Shown here: piece by piece, positions 1 to 13,280 of the stretch
Numbering within the stretch: position 1 is the first letter of the stretch
How the letters are laid out: every line of letters starts with the position of its first letter
Origin: Prinia subflava
Lineage: Eukaryota; Chordata; Aves; Passeriformes; Cisticolidae
Reading direction: 5' to 3'
DNA: 64,000 bases
Assembly: GCF_021018805.1 (NCBI RefSeq)
Contig: NC_086283.1
Location: 11,545,162-11,609,161, forward strand
The notes under the pieces: generated by a model
What the model was told of the DNA's origin: nothing
The model's input: the letters and a program-made list of their open reading frames with translations, nothing else
Databases searched by the model: none
Translations under genes and position numbers: made by a program

Positions 1-3000
1 ATCCACCTTCCTCAGCAGGGCTGGGTAAACCATGGTTGTGTAACATAGCAGAGATTCATACTACCTGGGCCTTTCAGGAACTGCCTGTGTTAGTGACAAG
101 CACTAGGGAGCCAAATAAAAAGGGCCAGGGAGAATTCCATTCTAGTAATACTTCTCTGCTGGAGAGAGGTTATGTAGCATAATGGTATGTTACCCTATTA
201 CACATAGTTCCTTACAGAATGGAAAAAAACCACCCTAAACTACATCAAAATACATTGTTGTGCACTTTTCTAGCACATTTACAGGGCAAAAGTTTATGGA
301 CCAGCAGTTCTAAGTGGACGTGGTAGGAGTTACATCTCACTGTATTTGACTCTGCACCTCAAATCAAAACAGGGCTTGTTTAAACTGGAGTTTTCTGTCA
401 GATACCTTTGGAAGTTTTCAGAATGAGTTCCAAGTTTGCAGCTGGAAATCTTTAGGGAAGCATCTTCCCTGTTCTACTCCCTTATTACAGTGCCTATGGC
501 AATTCTTGGTTATGCTGAAGGAGCTCACAGAGACCAGAATAAAGGAATTGAGTAGGAATGAGCAACATGTCCACTTCCCATGTTTACCATTTTCACCAAG
601 GGCTCTTCAGGACTTTTTTGGGAGGTAATTATGGAAAATGAAATGAAATTGAGGTCTCTTTGAGCTGCTTTGAGTTCATTATTCCATTGTTTGAGAAACT
701 ACGTATTATTTTCCATAATAGCAAAAGCCTAAATGATATAAACATGTTACTTTAAAACTAATAGTGCACTGATGACTCATAGAATTGCTGAGCGGGGAAC
801 ATAACAGGATTGTCTTGAATTAGGCAGCACAAAACTTTTGTTTTGTACAAAACAATATGGTGATTTTAAAGTGTGGAGATTCATGGTGATTTTTACAAAC
901 AATTGAAATACGTATTTTCTGACAACAGTGACTCATGCAGGTTGTTTAGCAACCTCTAAATGAAATACCAATGTTTGGCAGAGTCTACACCTGCTTCTAG
1001 AATAATTTAATTTTTCAGATAAAGTGGCACATGGGGGGATATTTTTGAGAGAGAGGGTGTAATTTTTTTAAAGACACAAAGTTTTATCTAAACCAAGGCT
1101 GCATGCTGTGTGTCATAACCTTATCTTAGCAGATTTTCCAATGCTGCACGGTGTGCATCTGTGACTGAGACAAAATCAATGCTTATAGATTTAGCTGTGT
1201 AATCCTATCACTTGTCCTCCTAGATATGATTTGAAAAGTTCGTTAATGCTTAAATGAACTTGAAGGCCCAGGGTCTCTAGAGGAGTTTTTGGTTTCTTGG
1301 AGAGTAATCCATTTCTTACCTTTTTTTCCTGCTTGTCACTGTCTGTCTTTTTGTCTCCCTAATCATTTAAGACTCTGGAACACTTAATAATGTCTAAAGT
1401 ATGTATGGCTAGAAAAAAGCAGGAATGTTGCTAATCATGTTACCAAAAGCTGCTTAAGCATGGTGAATGCTTGAATTCCTCTATAGGAATCAGGGTTTGG
1501 AAAAGTGAAACAGAAAGTGAGTAATTGGCTGTAGCCACTTTTATCATTAGAACAGTTAAAATTCATTTTCCCTGCACTATAGACAACTGCTCTTAGCTTT
1601 CAAATGAAACTGGTGTACTTTCCTAGAATATTCTATTTTATCTGTTTTGGCAATCAATATTTTTATGAAGATGTAGAAAAAACGGTTGATTCTATTTTTC
1701 TTGTTCTGAGCTTTAATGGATCATACATACAAATGTCAGGGGAAAAAACCAGAACAAAACAAAAAAATATTAGAGGCTACTTTGAGAGAAAAATTCCTGT
1801 ACGGATTTGTAGAAGTGTGAGGCAAAATAAATTTGTAATTTGTTGTCAATTTTGCTGATCTTGCATTTAGCCATCTGTTACTTATTTGGATTGCACTGAC
1901 GAGGAGCCAGGCATGTTCACGTAGGTACAGAAGTAGTTTTTAGTAAGCTCACTTGGCATGAGTGCTTGAATGCTTAAAGCAGCGATTAACTACTTTCAGT
2001 CTCTTAAAGCCCAGTCTGAGTGAGACAAAATGATGTTTCATTGGGCTAATGTTCTGCATTTAATCGATTAAACTGCTGTACTGAGCCCCACTTCCTAAGG
2101 TTTTTCCTTCCGTTCAGTGTCTTTGTATACTTTCTGCATCTGAGCCCGATTTTTATGAGAGTTGGTCAGAAGTTTGGAAATGGGGTTCACGTAGGAGAGC
2201 TGCATTCAGTGTAGACTGCCAAGCCAAGCTGCCTCAAACACATGAAACCCAGCACAGGGTTTGTGTTCTTCATGTTTATGGCCTTCAGCAGCTCCACAGG
2301 AGAACTTGGCTCTGGATTTACCTTATTCCCAACCCAGCTCTCCTTCCTTCATTTCCCACCAATGAATTTCCCTCTGTTGCAGCACCTCTGAAAGTGCCTG
2401 GGGCATGTTTGGAGGAATGCCTGCCTTTCTGCTTGCCTGCTCACACACATCCCACGTGGGACCAAAACTGCAGTGAGGTTACAAAAAATTGGGGTTTGTC
2501 TTTCAGAAAGCTTACACTGATAACAGAAGGATCTTGCTTTGAAAATCATTATCTATGTGGGCTGATGCCTGCTTACATCTTCACAGCCTGTGGGCTCACC
2601 TTTGATGTGAGGTTTTACACTTGGGCACAAATACTGCCCCAGGCTGGACCTTTAAGCCCTGCTTAGGCAGCTGGAGCTCAGGGCCAGTGGGCTCTCTGCT
2701 CCCAAAGAGCAGGGGCTTGTCCTCCCCCAGGACAGACAGAGGGGCTGCCGCTGTGGGAGGGAAATGCAGGAAGATGTGCTGGTGGCTGCAGCATAATTAA
2801 TGAGTGTAAAATCAAATTGATGGTGACCACTGGTGAAGCTCAGGGGCGTGCCGTTCTCATCTGTCAGGCAGGTTCTCTGTGGTTTGCAGTGTGCACCCAC
2901 TGAGAGGCCCTGGGTTTGGAGTTGAAGTGCGTGGTTCCTTGGTGACAAAGTCCAAGGAGCTGAAACAGTACAAGAGAGGTGCATTAGTGGAAACCAGGGT

Positions 3001-6000
3001 CTATTGCTTGAGAGAGTATAAATTGGACCAGAGACTCTCTTATATTAAGCAAGTGTCTGTATGGGGTGCTGTTATGACTGTGAAACTAATCTACGTTAAT
3101 AATTGATTGTTCAATTAGTAGAACAAATGTGACAAAGCTAGGCAGCTTTGTGTGCCAGTGATGACAGGAATATATTTGACTGCAGCCCATTATCAGTCTA
3201 AGGCTGAGAAACATTATTCCAAGAAAATCCTGTTTGTTATTCCTCTTGCTTACTCCTTTCTTCCACGACCACTTATAATGGCATAATACAGGCAGACACA
3301 AAGTACATGCAGTGAATAACATTAGATGAAGATGTAGCTGTGCTTATTGTACTGCTGATAATAATACCAGACAGCATTGAAAAGCCCAGAGCTGTTCAGG
3401 CAAGGTGACATCAGAGCCCCAACTTTTTCTGCGGATTTTGAGGAGGAAAAGCAAGCTGGCAGGAATTCTTGCAGAGGGGCACAGAAACAACATCTGCTGC
3501 TGTTCTGTCTTGTTTGCCCTTGTGGTGTCGTTATGTCCAGAGTGACGGTGCGTTTTGCAGAAAATGCAAAAACTTTGGTGTAAGCAAATGTAACTTTTTG
3601 ACAAGCCTTGGAAATGCATAAATTTAGTGTGTGAGGCTTTTTAAAAACATGCCTGAAAAAGTGAAAACAAATCCATTTTCTTGGTTTCTTATCTTACAAA
3701 GCAGTGAATGTGGAGTACACTGTGAAGGTTTTCTCAATCAGTTTCCAAGAGCTTGCAAATCCCTTATCAGAAGTTACACAAGAACTGGACCTCTTCTGCT
3801 TTAGGCAGTTTAAATCTATATGGGTTTTTACAAATCAGTATTGCAAGTCACATGCCAGTAATCATTCTTTTGATTGCCACCAGTAGCTTTCCTAGAACGG
3901 TCTCAAACAAACACATAACCATTAACTGCTTAATCCTCACTGCTCTCCTGCCAGCACAATCTGGTGAGTGTAAAAATGTATTATGGCCATTTTTCAAGGA
4001 AAGGTTGTAAGGAGAAGGAGGCAGATTAATAAATGGATGGAACCAGCTTAATAAATGGCCGTGCCCTGTATTCATCTCTCTTCTTTCAGAAAGCTTGAGC
4101 CAGTCCCACAGCCCCTCTAGCTCAGTCAGCACTTTTCAGGCTGCTGCCTGGCCATTTGGTAATTTGAACTTCACATGGTTTTGTCTCTTCGAGTTTTCGG
4201 AAAGCAATTAGTAAGTTATTGCTTACTTCTGCATTGCCCAAGCCATGTAGAGCTGAGGGATTCACACCTCCACTTGACCTGTAGTGTGAGCGGGGTGTTG
4301 GCACGGCAGGCTCTAGCTGGGGATGTCTGGGGGCAGGTCCAAATTTGCTGCCCTGGGAGTGAGGAGGCAGAGCTACAGGCCTTTATATAATGAATATTGG
4401 GAAGAGAGGTGTGATTAATAAAGATTGTAATGCGGGTAAACTGGTACAGAGATCACCAACACTCATTTTCACTGCCCCAGAAGGCTTTGTGCTGTTTAAT
4501 AACAGTAGTGATGAGAAAGAGTCAAGAATAATTATGCCATAGTGAATGACAGTGGTTTATTTTATTGTAAGAAATGTTGTATTTAAACTTTCAAAGATTT
4601 CATGCCAAAGGAAATGGCAGAACATTTTGGAAAGGAGAAGCGACAGCAATCACTGTTGTTTTGTTCTGTCATTCTCCCATCTTCCTTTGTGTTTTTCTAG
4701 ACCCTGTGCTTGCCAGTGCAGGGAGATTTAATAGGTGCTTGTACAGCATGTTTGGACTTTGTTCTAATTGTAGTATTTGAACACTATCAGAACAGTACTA
4801 ATAAACAATAATTATATCAATAATAAAACCACAGACACATGTATAGAAGTTTGAAATACTGAAATAAATCTCAATGAGATTAATCTGTGGATAAGGTATA
4901 TAACCAGACTTCTGGTAAATATCTCTGATTTTCTGATATGAGCTTCTGGTGATCATCAAAATTTCTGTTGTACATAATTTTTTGGCACATAAAATAGCTT
5001 TGCTGTATATATTTTTCTATATCAATGCCTATATCAGTGCAGTGTGAAAATGGACTGGTTTGTGCTACAGATTGCTGTAACTTCGAGAAAAGAACTTCAC
5101 GATTCCAAGTGAATTAATAAAAACCTGACTTGATTATTTGTAGCTCTTGGGATGTTTGTAATATTAGAATTCTTAAGGGGATGGATGTAGTAGGAGACAG
5201 ATTGGAAAGAAGTTTGTGAAAGGTATGATAAATTCTCCTACACCTCTCAGGTTTTATGGCATGGCTTTCTACTCCACACATAGTGTTCTACTGCTCTTCA
5301 TTTCTACATTTGTTTACAAAAGGGATAAATTAACTTATCAGAGCTGATGGAAGTGGCTCAGCATCTTAGGTTGCCCTTAGTGGGCATTCTTGGGTTGCGC
5401 CCCGGCTTGTGTTCAGGGAGATAGAGCAGTGAGCAGAAAGCAGCTAAATGGTCAAAATTATGATAAATAAATCTTTGACACAGTTCTGGAAGTTAAATTT
5501 GGGTTTGGTTGTGAAGATTTAGCAGATGTCATGTGCCATTGGCATTTCTTAGTGAATTTGATGTTGTAGCCCTTCATTACTGGCTTGAGGGCCTCCCTTG
5601 GCTTGAAGGGATTTTACAGAGGTTATCGATGGTAGGGATGCAAATGAACCTGGTGGTTTCTATGATAATATTGCTGTGTCCTGAAGTTGTACTCTGTATT
5701 TGCCAAAATTAAGCCTGAAATATCATATACAGTCCAGAATTGTTACTTTCCATTGGTGCCCTTCAGGCGTTGGAGTTGTCTCCCAGCCACATTTTTGTCC
5801 CATAAAATAAAAGGCCTGGGCAGGACTTTTCCTTATGTGCTTTCCACATAGAACATGTTCCTAGTTACTCTGTGCACAAGTAGGACAATGTTGTGCACAG
5901 AGGAAGCTGGCTGGATTGCCTTACTGTGGCCAAATGGTTCTGAAATGGCAAAATCTATTTGTCTTGGAAGCAAGAGTACGTGAACTGATGTTGGCTCCAG

Positions 6001-8404
6001 CTTCCAAATCTTTAAGGTGCACTGGATCTCCGTACTCTGGTGGTTTTCTATATTATTGCTGGCAAATGGCAAATGTGAGTGTAGCTAAGTCATTACACTT
6101 TTCTTTGCTGTGGAGTTCATAAGTATGTAAAATATATATTGTTAATGCTATTACTAAAACAAAATTAAACTCAAAAGACTGTTTTGTGCTGCTTTAAAGG
6201 AATGCATTGAAAATCACTGCTTTGCTGAATATAAATTCTGCCTCTTAAGTGTAGGTATAACACAGTTCATCTCCTGGAAGTCTACAGTGTTCTATTGTTT
6301 AGCTTAATTTAGGCTTTGAAAACATGGCAGCCAAATACTTAGAAAGCAGCTGTTCAACTTAATGTATTAAGCAATTTACTTTAGGTAATGTAGCCTATAA
6401 AATTTTAATTTTGGATTAAATAAACCGTATCCTTCAGCATGACTCTCCTACCTTGGTGTTCAGGGAATGAAATATGGGCACATTTAGTGAATTTCTTCTC
6501 CAGGATGTGTCAGTGGATAAGGGTCAATAGTTTCCTAATGAAAGCAGTCAATAGCAATTTCTCTTAGTAAGCACAAAGAAATTAGCACTAAACAACAGGC
6601 ACGAAGTGACGAAAGTTTTATGTGATTATTTGGTTGGACTACTGCAGGATTTAAGATATAGCTGTAGCAGGTAACATTCAATAGATAGCAGAGGTTGGCA
6701 GAAAATAGATCAATTAAAAAAGCATCTAAGCAAGTTGGCAACAAAAGTACAAAATTTATGTCTGTGTGTGCAAAGGTAGGCATGTTTTCTACAGCATTTG
6801 TTTTATGCATTTTATATCTTAACATGTGGAACTAAGCAGATGTTTTGCCACAGAACAAAGGTGGAAATGATTTCTTGTCATAGTTCCTTCACAAAGGTTC
6901 TCACCCTAAAAACGTGATTTCTTGCCTCATTACTGTGGCAAGATTGCATGGGTTTTACCCTTATTCCTCTTGGGACAAGATCTTCAGCTGGTATTGAAAA
7001 GTTCTGCTCCTCTGATTGTGACTGAAGTGTCCCTTGAAACAACTGAAGACTTGTCCCTTTCCTTAGTCTTGGACTAGCATGGAAATGATGGAACTTACAG
7101 CATTAACTGAGGCTGTTTTCCTGTATGAAATCAATAGTGTTCTGCAAGTTTCAGACCAAAATCCTGCAGATGTGTCTCTCTGTCGATTGGAGTTCCTGGG
7201 ATCCAACCATGAGAGGATTCAGGGAGGGGTGTTTGTGCAGGTACAAGTGATGACAGAGGCTCTGATGGGAAATTGATGATTATCTCAAACACATCCTATT
7301 TTTAATCTGAAAAAATCTCAGCCAAAGAGTGTCTAGCAATTTTCTGAGTAGAAAAAGGCTGACTTACATCTAACACGTTTCGTAAAAATGTGTAAAAATA
7401 ACTAGACCTGAGAATCAGTGAACACCTCTAGCCTGTGCTTACTCCTGCTTATTCTTGATATTGAATTATCTTTTGACTTACGACTCAGTCACATGTAGGT
7501 TCTGAGATGTAAGAGATGGGAACTCATCAGATTTTATTAAAATATGTAGGGAATGTTTGTAGCCTGAGAGGCCTGGTTCATTGTGTGTTTGTTTTTAACT
7601 CGTCTTTTTTTTATGTGTTCTTAAAGCTCTTTCTTAAGCTCTGCACAATTTTTCACAGTACAATAGAAGTCTCACATGGTCGATAGCTAAGTTTGTACAA
7701 TCTGTATCGTAGTATTGATTTGGGACAGGTGAGGAACTCAACTATTGGCAGACTGAGGAATGAAGGAGCATTTTTAATATGGCTCAGACAAGGTTCTGAC
7801 AAGGGCCCTTTATTCATCCTGATTCCAAAGCAATATCTCATTGCATCTAAATAACCGCATGAGAGACAGAGAGACTGAGTAAAACAGGGAAGAATAGCAG
7901 AATCTTAGAAACAAGTCTCTCCTAAATGTTGTCCAATGCTGTAGACTATGAAGGACTGTGAGGGTAAAGACTATTTAATGTGTTGCATTGAAAAACTAGT
8001 GTTTCATCTCTTAACATTTTGATAAAATCTAACTCTTAGAATAAAACTAATATAATGAGTTAAAATACTTTTTGAGTGGCAGGAGAAAAATTCAAGTATT
8101 TTTGTGTGGAGGCACAGCAGGTAGTCACTTTTTCTTAGTTTCAAAGACTCATGCTTTCATGTACTTGTTTCTTTGATGAGAAAAGTAGCTTAATGCTCCT
8201 ATTATATACTTTCGGAAGTATTGTTTGATTGAGAAACTTCAGGCATGGATAGTTTACTGAAGTTTTGATGTTATTCTTGATGGACTACCAGTTTGTCCAG
8301 CAAAGAAAATGGCTAGGATAATTTTTTCTTCTGCCAGCTTCATTCTGCAGTTCCCTTTCCAAAAACCCTAACTTTATTGCATATTCAATCTCATTCTCTG
8401 CTAT

Positions 8405-8435
8405 TACTCAAAGACTATGCTGTAGTCTTTGAGTA
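8405..8435. repeat. Perfect 13-bp inverted repeat with 5-bp loop
   Basis: The arms TACTCAAAGACTA (8405-8417) and TAGTCTTTGAGTA (8423-8435) are exact reverse complements around TGCTG. The pairing stops at both flanks. It could form a short stem-loop in DNA or RNA on either strand. No terminal motifs of a transposon are visible. Confidence 0.85.
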
Positions 8436-11400
8436 TACACTGCCCATCAGAAAGAGCTTTGATCAGCCATGACTTCATGGATAACCAGGCGGAGACTGGC
8501 TCTTCTTGTTTATCCAGACTGAATTGCAATGGCAGAACTAAAATGGTGCTTGTGCTGCAGGAGTAGGACGAAAAGTGGTGTTTTAACTTTCCAGGCTTTC
8601 GTGCTTCCATGCAACCCATGGTCAACATCTATCACTAGCAGTCTCCAGCTGCTCTTTAGTCTAGAGCACAGAGACACCAGGAGCAAGGAGAAAACTGACG
8701 TTTGTGTACTCTTGAGCCCAGAGTGCTTCAACAACAGGATTTGCAAACCCACTATTTTTTATTATTATTGAAATGTCTGTTTTACTGGAAATCCTAACTT
8801 GTTGTTCTAGGTCTGCATAATACTGCACAGGCAACGGGCATGAAAGTTTGCCTTCTGCTGGGAAGATTAATTGTGTGCCTGGGTACATAAGCACAGAACA
8901 CTCTCATGTGCGTATATGGTCAGGGCGTTGGCCCAAATCCCTCAGCCCCGGCAGACTGAAGGACAGAATATTCTGGAATAATACACTGGAATAGCTCATC
9001 AGTTTGTACAAGGCAGCGGTTTCAGGAGCCAAGAGTTGGGTTGTTGGCCTTTTTCTGCTGGAGCAGTAGGAGATAAGCCCTTTGAGAACACCAGAGCAAG
9101 TCAGTAAGGGTGCTCCATATTGTGTAACAATATTTTGGAAGAGGACTTGTATTGTTTTTCATGAAATACCACTTCCAGGAGGAAAGGGCTGTTTTAAAAT
9201 TGCACAATGGCAATGGCACATGTAGATGTCTCTCATTTGGAGTGAAAATCAGTACAATTATCCCTAATCAAGGTTTATAAATGCAGAGTATGTAGATTTC
9301 AGTTCAGACATCCATGCTTGTCAAGGCAGGGAAGTGCTCACTATCCAAATAAGCTTAACACTCACCAATTCTGGTTAACAACACTATCATTACAAGTGAA
9401 ACATTTAACCTTCCTGGTTCTGGATTAAATTAAGCTGATCTTGAAGGGCAGTTCTAGGTTTTTCTCTTCTGTGGCTGTGTGATTTTGATGCATTCCCATG
9501 CCTCTAGACTTACCCTGGAAACACACAGGTTCCAAGGTGCACATTCACTCCCTCTCTCTGTGGTATCCCTTTCTTCTGCCAGGTCTCCCTCCTTACAACT
9601 GTAAATGCCTGCTATTTTTTCCAGACTTCTGACATCCTCCCTTGGTATAAAGAGAGCAGTGACAGAGCTATTCTTCTTCCTCTACGTGACCATTTCCTTC
9701 ATTTTTTTTCCAAAAAATGAATTTGTCTTTTTCAGAAACTAGCTGTAGTCTTATTTCTGTTGTAAATAATGGGAGACAAATACTCTGAAAATCACCACCT
9801 AACAGTGAGTAATTACTAGTTTTGTTCATTTCAGGGCAATTATGGGCATTTGGTAATATAGCAGTTCTACATTGAATTCTCTATGGTACGATCATGGGCT
9901 TATACTGAAAAAAAAAAAATAGAAGCTCAAAGTTGAAAGGAATCACTGTAAAAATGCTAAAAGGTTTCCTCCTTTCCCTTGTGCCCAGATTCTGTGTGCT
10001 ATTTCAGTGAGTCTCTGGCTATTTCTGGCTAGTATCTAGACACACTACAGCTTGTATTTATCTTGGGTACCACTGGTAAAAATATTTTTGAAGATCCAGT
10101 AATGCAGATTGCAATGGAAGCTAAATATTCAGGATCCCAGGTGGACTGGCACCAAATTTAGTGAAGGGAAACCTATCACTTTTTTATCACTTTTATTATC
10201 AAAGCCATGAAGATTAAAGTGGCTCAGTGCCTGCAAATACAATTCAAGTTATGTCGTAGGCTCAAATTAAACTCAAAGGGAGGCATAATGCATCCATTAT
10301 ATTCAATAATGACAAAAAAATGGTCTGACACCCAGAGGCCAAGTTTCTTGAAGGGTTCATTTTAAAATAAACCCATATATTTATCAGTTTATTTGCATTG
10401 TCTCAGAGAAAAATGGTTCTTTGATCAAAGGCGTAATCAGTGGAAAGTCAGAAGTGTAAATGCTTCATTGCATCTGTGTCTAAATATGGTTTTGGGAAGA
10501 CTCTTGTAGATGTGTAGCCATGGCTTTAAGGATAAGGTGGATCTGTTCTAGATGCAGCATCAATCCAGTGAAAAGTCATCTCTGTCTTTTCAGGACTTGA
10601 AAATATTAAAGGGTAAAATAAGGGTGGAAAGAATAAAGATTATTCCTGTGATCATGTGAACTGAATGGTTTGCCCATGCTTATTCAAGTTGTTTGTAGAA
10701 CAGCTGGGATTGACCTTTTAAGTCCTGTGTACACATCTGTCACACACCCTTTCCCTCAGGACTTTGCCACTGGGATTATGTCATACTGGGCTGGGCTTAT
10801 TTCCCATGTGAGATGTAAATCTTCCTTTCCACACCTGGGAGGAGCACGTCTTGTGTTGTCCTAGCCTAGGATGTTCAGAGCACAGGGAAAGCCAATAGAG
10901 TGCAAAGTCTTGCTCCCACATGACTATCTCGTCTTGCACAAAGAATTGAGTTCTCACCGCAGCATGGGACACATCTGTTGGTAGCTGTAATACAGCATGC
11001 CTGCAAATTTCCTGACAAAATTGGTACAGTCAGCACACAGTGTGCTTCACAGCAATGATAATCAAATGTTCCATAGTGATGTATGATTGAAAAAATAGTG
11101 CTGGCACTCCTGGCCCCACTCTCACAAGGTTCTTCATATTAATAGACAGCTTCACCAATTTTTCCTGTTCACCGGGGGGAAATCTATCCAGGCAACTGGG
11201 CTGCATTTAGTTCTGCAAACCTCAGGGCATACTCAGCTTGCTCTGGAGCAACAGGACCAGCAGTGCCATACATTTGTGAGAATTTGCCTGAATCATTTCT
11301 GAAGCACACCATGTACTGGCCAGGCTTTAACGGGGCGTGCTGAGAGCTCAGCACCACTCACAGTGGGCACCTGCCTGTGAGGGAGTGTGAAATAGCAGCA

Positions 11401-12973
11401 TCTATGGCTGGCACGTGATTCAGGGAGCTCATGAAGACCACCCTCACTGTTTGCTGCTTCTGTCAAAATTCTGCAGGAACTGTTCTCAACACAGCCACTG
11501 GAAAGAAAAATAATAGGCAGCTCGCGGGCTGTGTTGTTATTATTCAGCTGGTATTGACTGGCAGTACCAGGACACTGCAGAACTGCCTTTCTCTAGTTGT
11601 CAGCCGATCAGCTGTGACAGCCCTAATAATGGTTATGTCAGGAGGCAAGTAAAGAGATGCCACAAATGGATTGCACGTGTATAATTGCTTCAAAAACAAA
11701 TCTGTTAATAAAAGAAGATGAGAAAATTGACAGAAAGAAATGGCTTATTGCATGCTAATTTTCTCCAGCTTTCATATTCCCTCTCTCTCTTTTTTTTTTT
11801 TAATTCAATTGGGTCAGTTCTTCTGTGGAGAATCGTGGTCAGAAAATTGAATGTGGGGAGGAATTCTATACAGTAATAATTACAATGATGTGTTATTCCA
11901 AACAAGGATCAAGTTCAGGCAGATGGATTTGGCAGGAGAGCTGTTAGCTATCTGATGGCTTCTTCAGTTTATATTTACCCTGTTGTGGTACTTAGAGTTT
12001 TTATACAAAGGATTATGTGAATGGAGCGGCCTAAAAAGTATAAAATCGCTTGGTCTCTGCCTTCAAAGGTCCCAAGATACAGTTGTATCTACATCATCCC
12101 CCTAGAGGAAACAGAAGATGCTGCAAATGCTGTTCATAGAAATGGCAAAACCCACAACAGATGACAAGGGTTTTATTTACTCTGTCCACAACATAGCAAG
12201 ATCCGTATGGGTGTTCCTGAATTAAAATGCTTTGCCTTCTGCACTGCTTCAGTAAGATTGCTAGTCTGCCTAAACCGGGGTATTTGCATAGCGTAGAAGA
12301 GTTACTGTTACATATATCTGAGCAGTTGAAACCTGAGTTGTCCCAGAAATAAGATAAGGGAGCCCTGTAGCAGAGAAATGAGTGAATGTAGCTGATGAGA
12401 CAATAAGGCTAGAAGTAAGTAATTTGAGAAAATTGGACCAAATAATGGGATCAATGCTGAGCTTGATGAAGGCAATAGTTTTCACATGACATTAGTGGAA
12501 GCAGCTGCAAGACTTATAAATACAAGCTCAAGAATGCCCATTTTAGTGCAAGTTTTTATTTTTTTTGAAGGAAACCTTTAGTAACTTTTCTTAAGAAAAG
12601 TGTCTCTTTATCTATATGTGGGTGAATATATCTATACTGCCCATATACCTGTAGACCTCCCCCCAAAATCTCTTAAGCTCTCAGCTGTAATGTGAGTTGT
12701 TCTGGCTACAGGAACAGCTGGAAGCCCAACTGAGCTGGGTACTGCAATGATGTGCAAATCAAAATTTTGTGTATCCTGCAGTACTTCATAGGTAAAGGAA
12801 GTCACTGTATATGCACTGGGATCTAGATGTTCAGATAGTTTATGAACTTAGTTGCCAGACGTTTATTAAGTTTAGAGTTACAGTCTGAGGTGTATTCTGA
12901 CTTGAAGAATGTAGGTGAAAGCAATCAACTGGAAAAGACCTGTTTGGAAGAGGAACAGACAGTCATTTTCTCA

Positions 12974-13101
12974 GGGTTGCTGTTTCTTTGAGATTCTCCT
13001 TGGGGTTGGTGTTCCCCAAGGTAATAAGGTTTTCCCCCAGGGTTGCTGTTCCCTGAGGGTTTCCTCTGGGTTGCTGTTCCCAGGGGTAATAAGGTTTTCA
13101 G
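12974..13101. repeat. Two-copy ~65-bp tandem repeat built of ~30-bp half-units
   Basis: The unit GGGTTGCTGTT...GGTAATAAGGTTTT occurs twice in tandem, starting at 12974 and at about 13040. Each copy holds two diverged half-units beginning GGTTGCTGTTCC or GGTTGGTGTTCC. It lies at the 3' (U5) side of the minus-strand LTR, so it may be an internal expansion of that LTR or sit immediately beside it. Confidence 0.75.
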
Positions 13102-13191
13102 TCTTCTCTTTGCCCTAAGTGTTTCACACCAGAGGTAGAGACGACAAGCTGAGTCCGCCGGTGCACATTTCCAAGGTTGTTTATTCTTCAT

Positions 13192-13280
13192 TATCTCAGT
13201 CCTTTCTCAGCTCTGCCAGGCCTCCCTGGCAGGGTACCTTATCTTAGTTCTTTCTCAGCTCTGTGAGGCATCCCCAGCAG
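13192..13280. repeat. 48-bp-period duplication inside the LTR
   Basis: Two 41-bp copies at 13192-13232 and 13240-13280 share TATCT(C/T)AGT(C/T)CTTTCTCAGCTCTG and a CC(C)(T/C)(G/A)GCAG end, separated by 7 bp. The duplication lies upstream of the polyadenylation signal in LTR orientation, probably in the R region. Confidence 0.7.
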
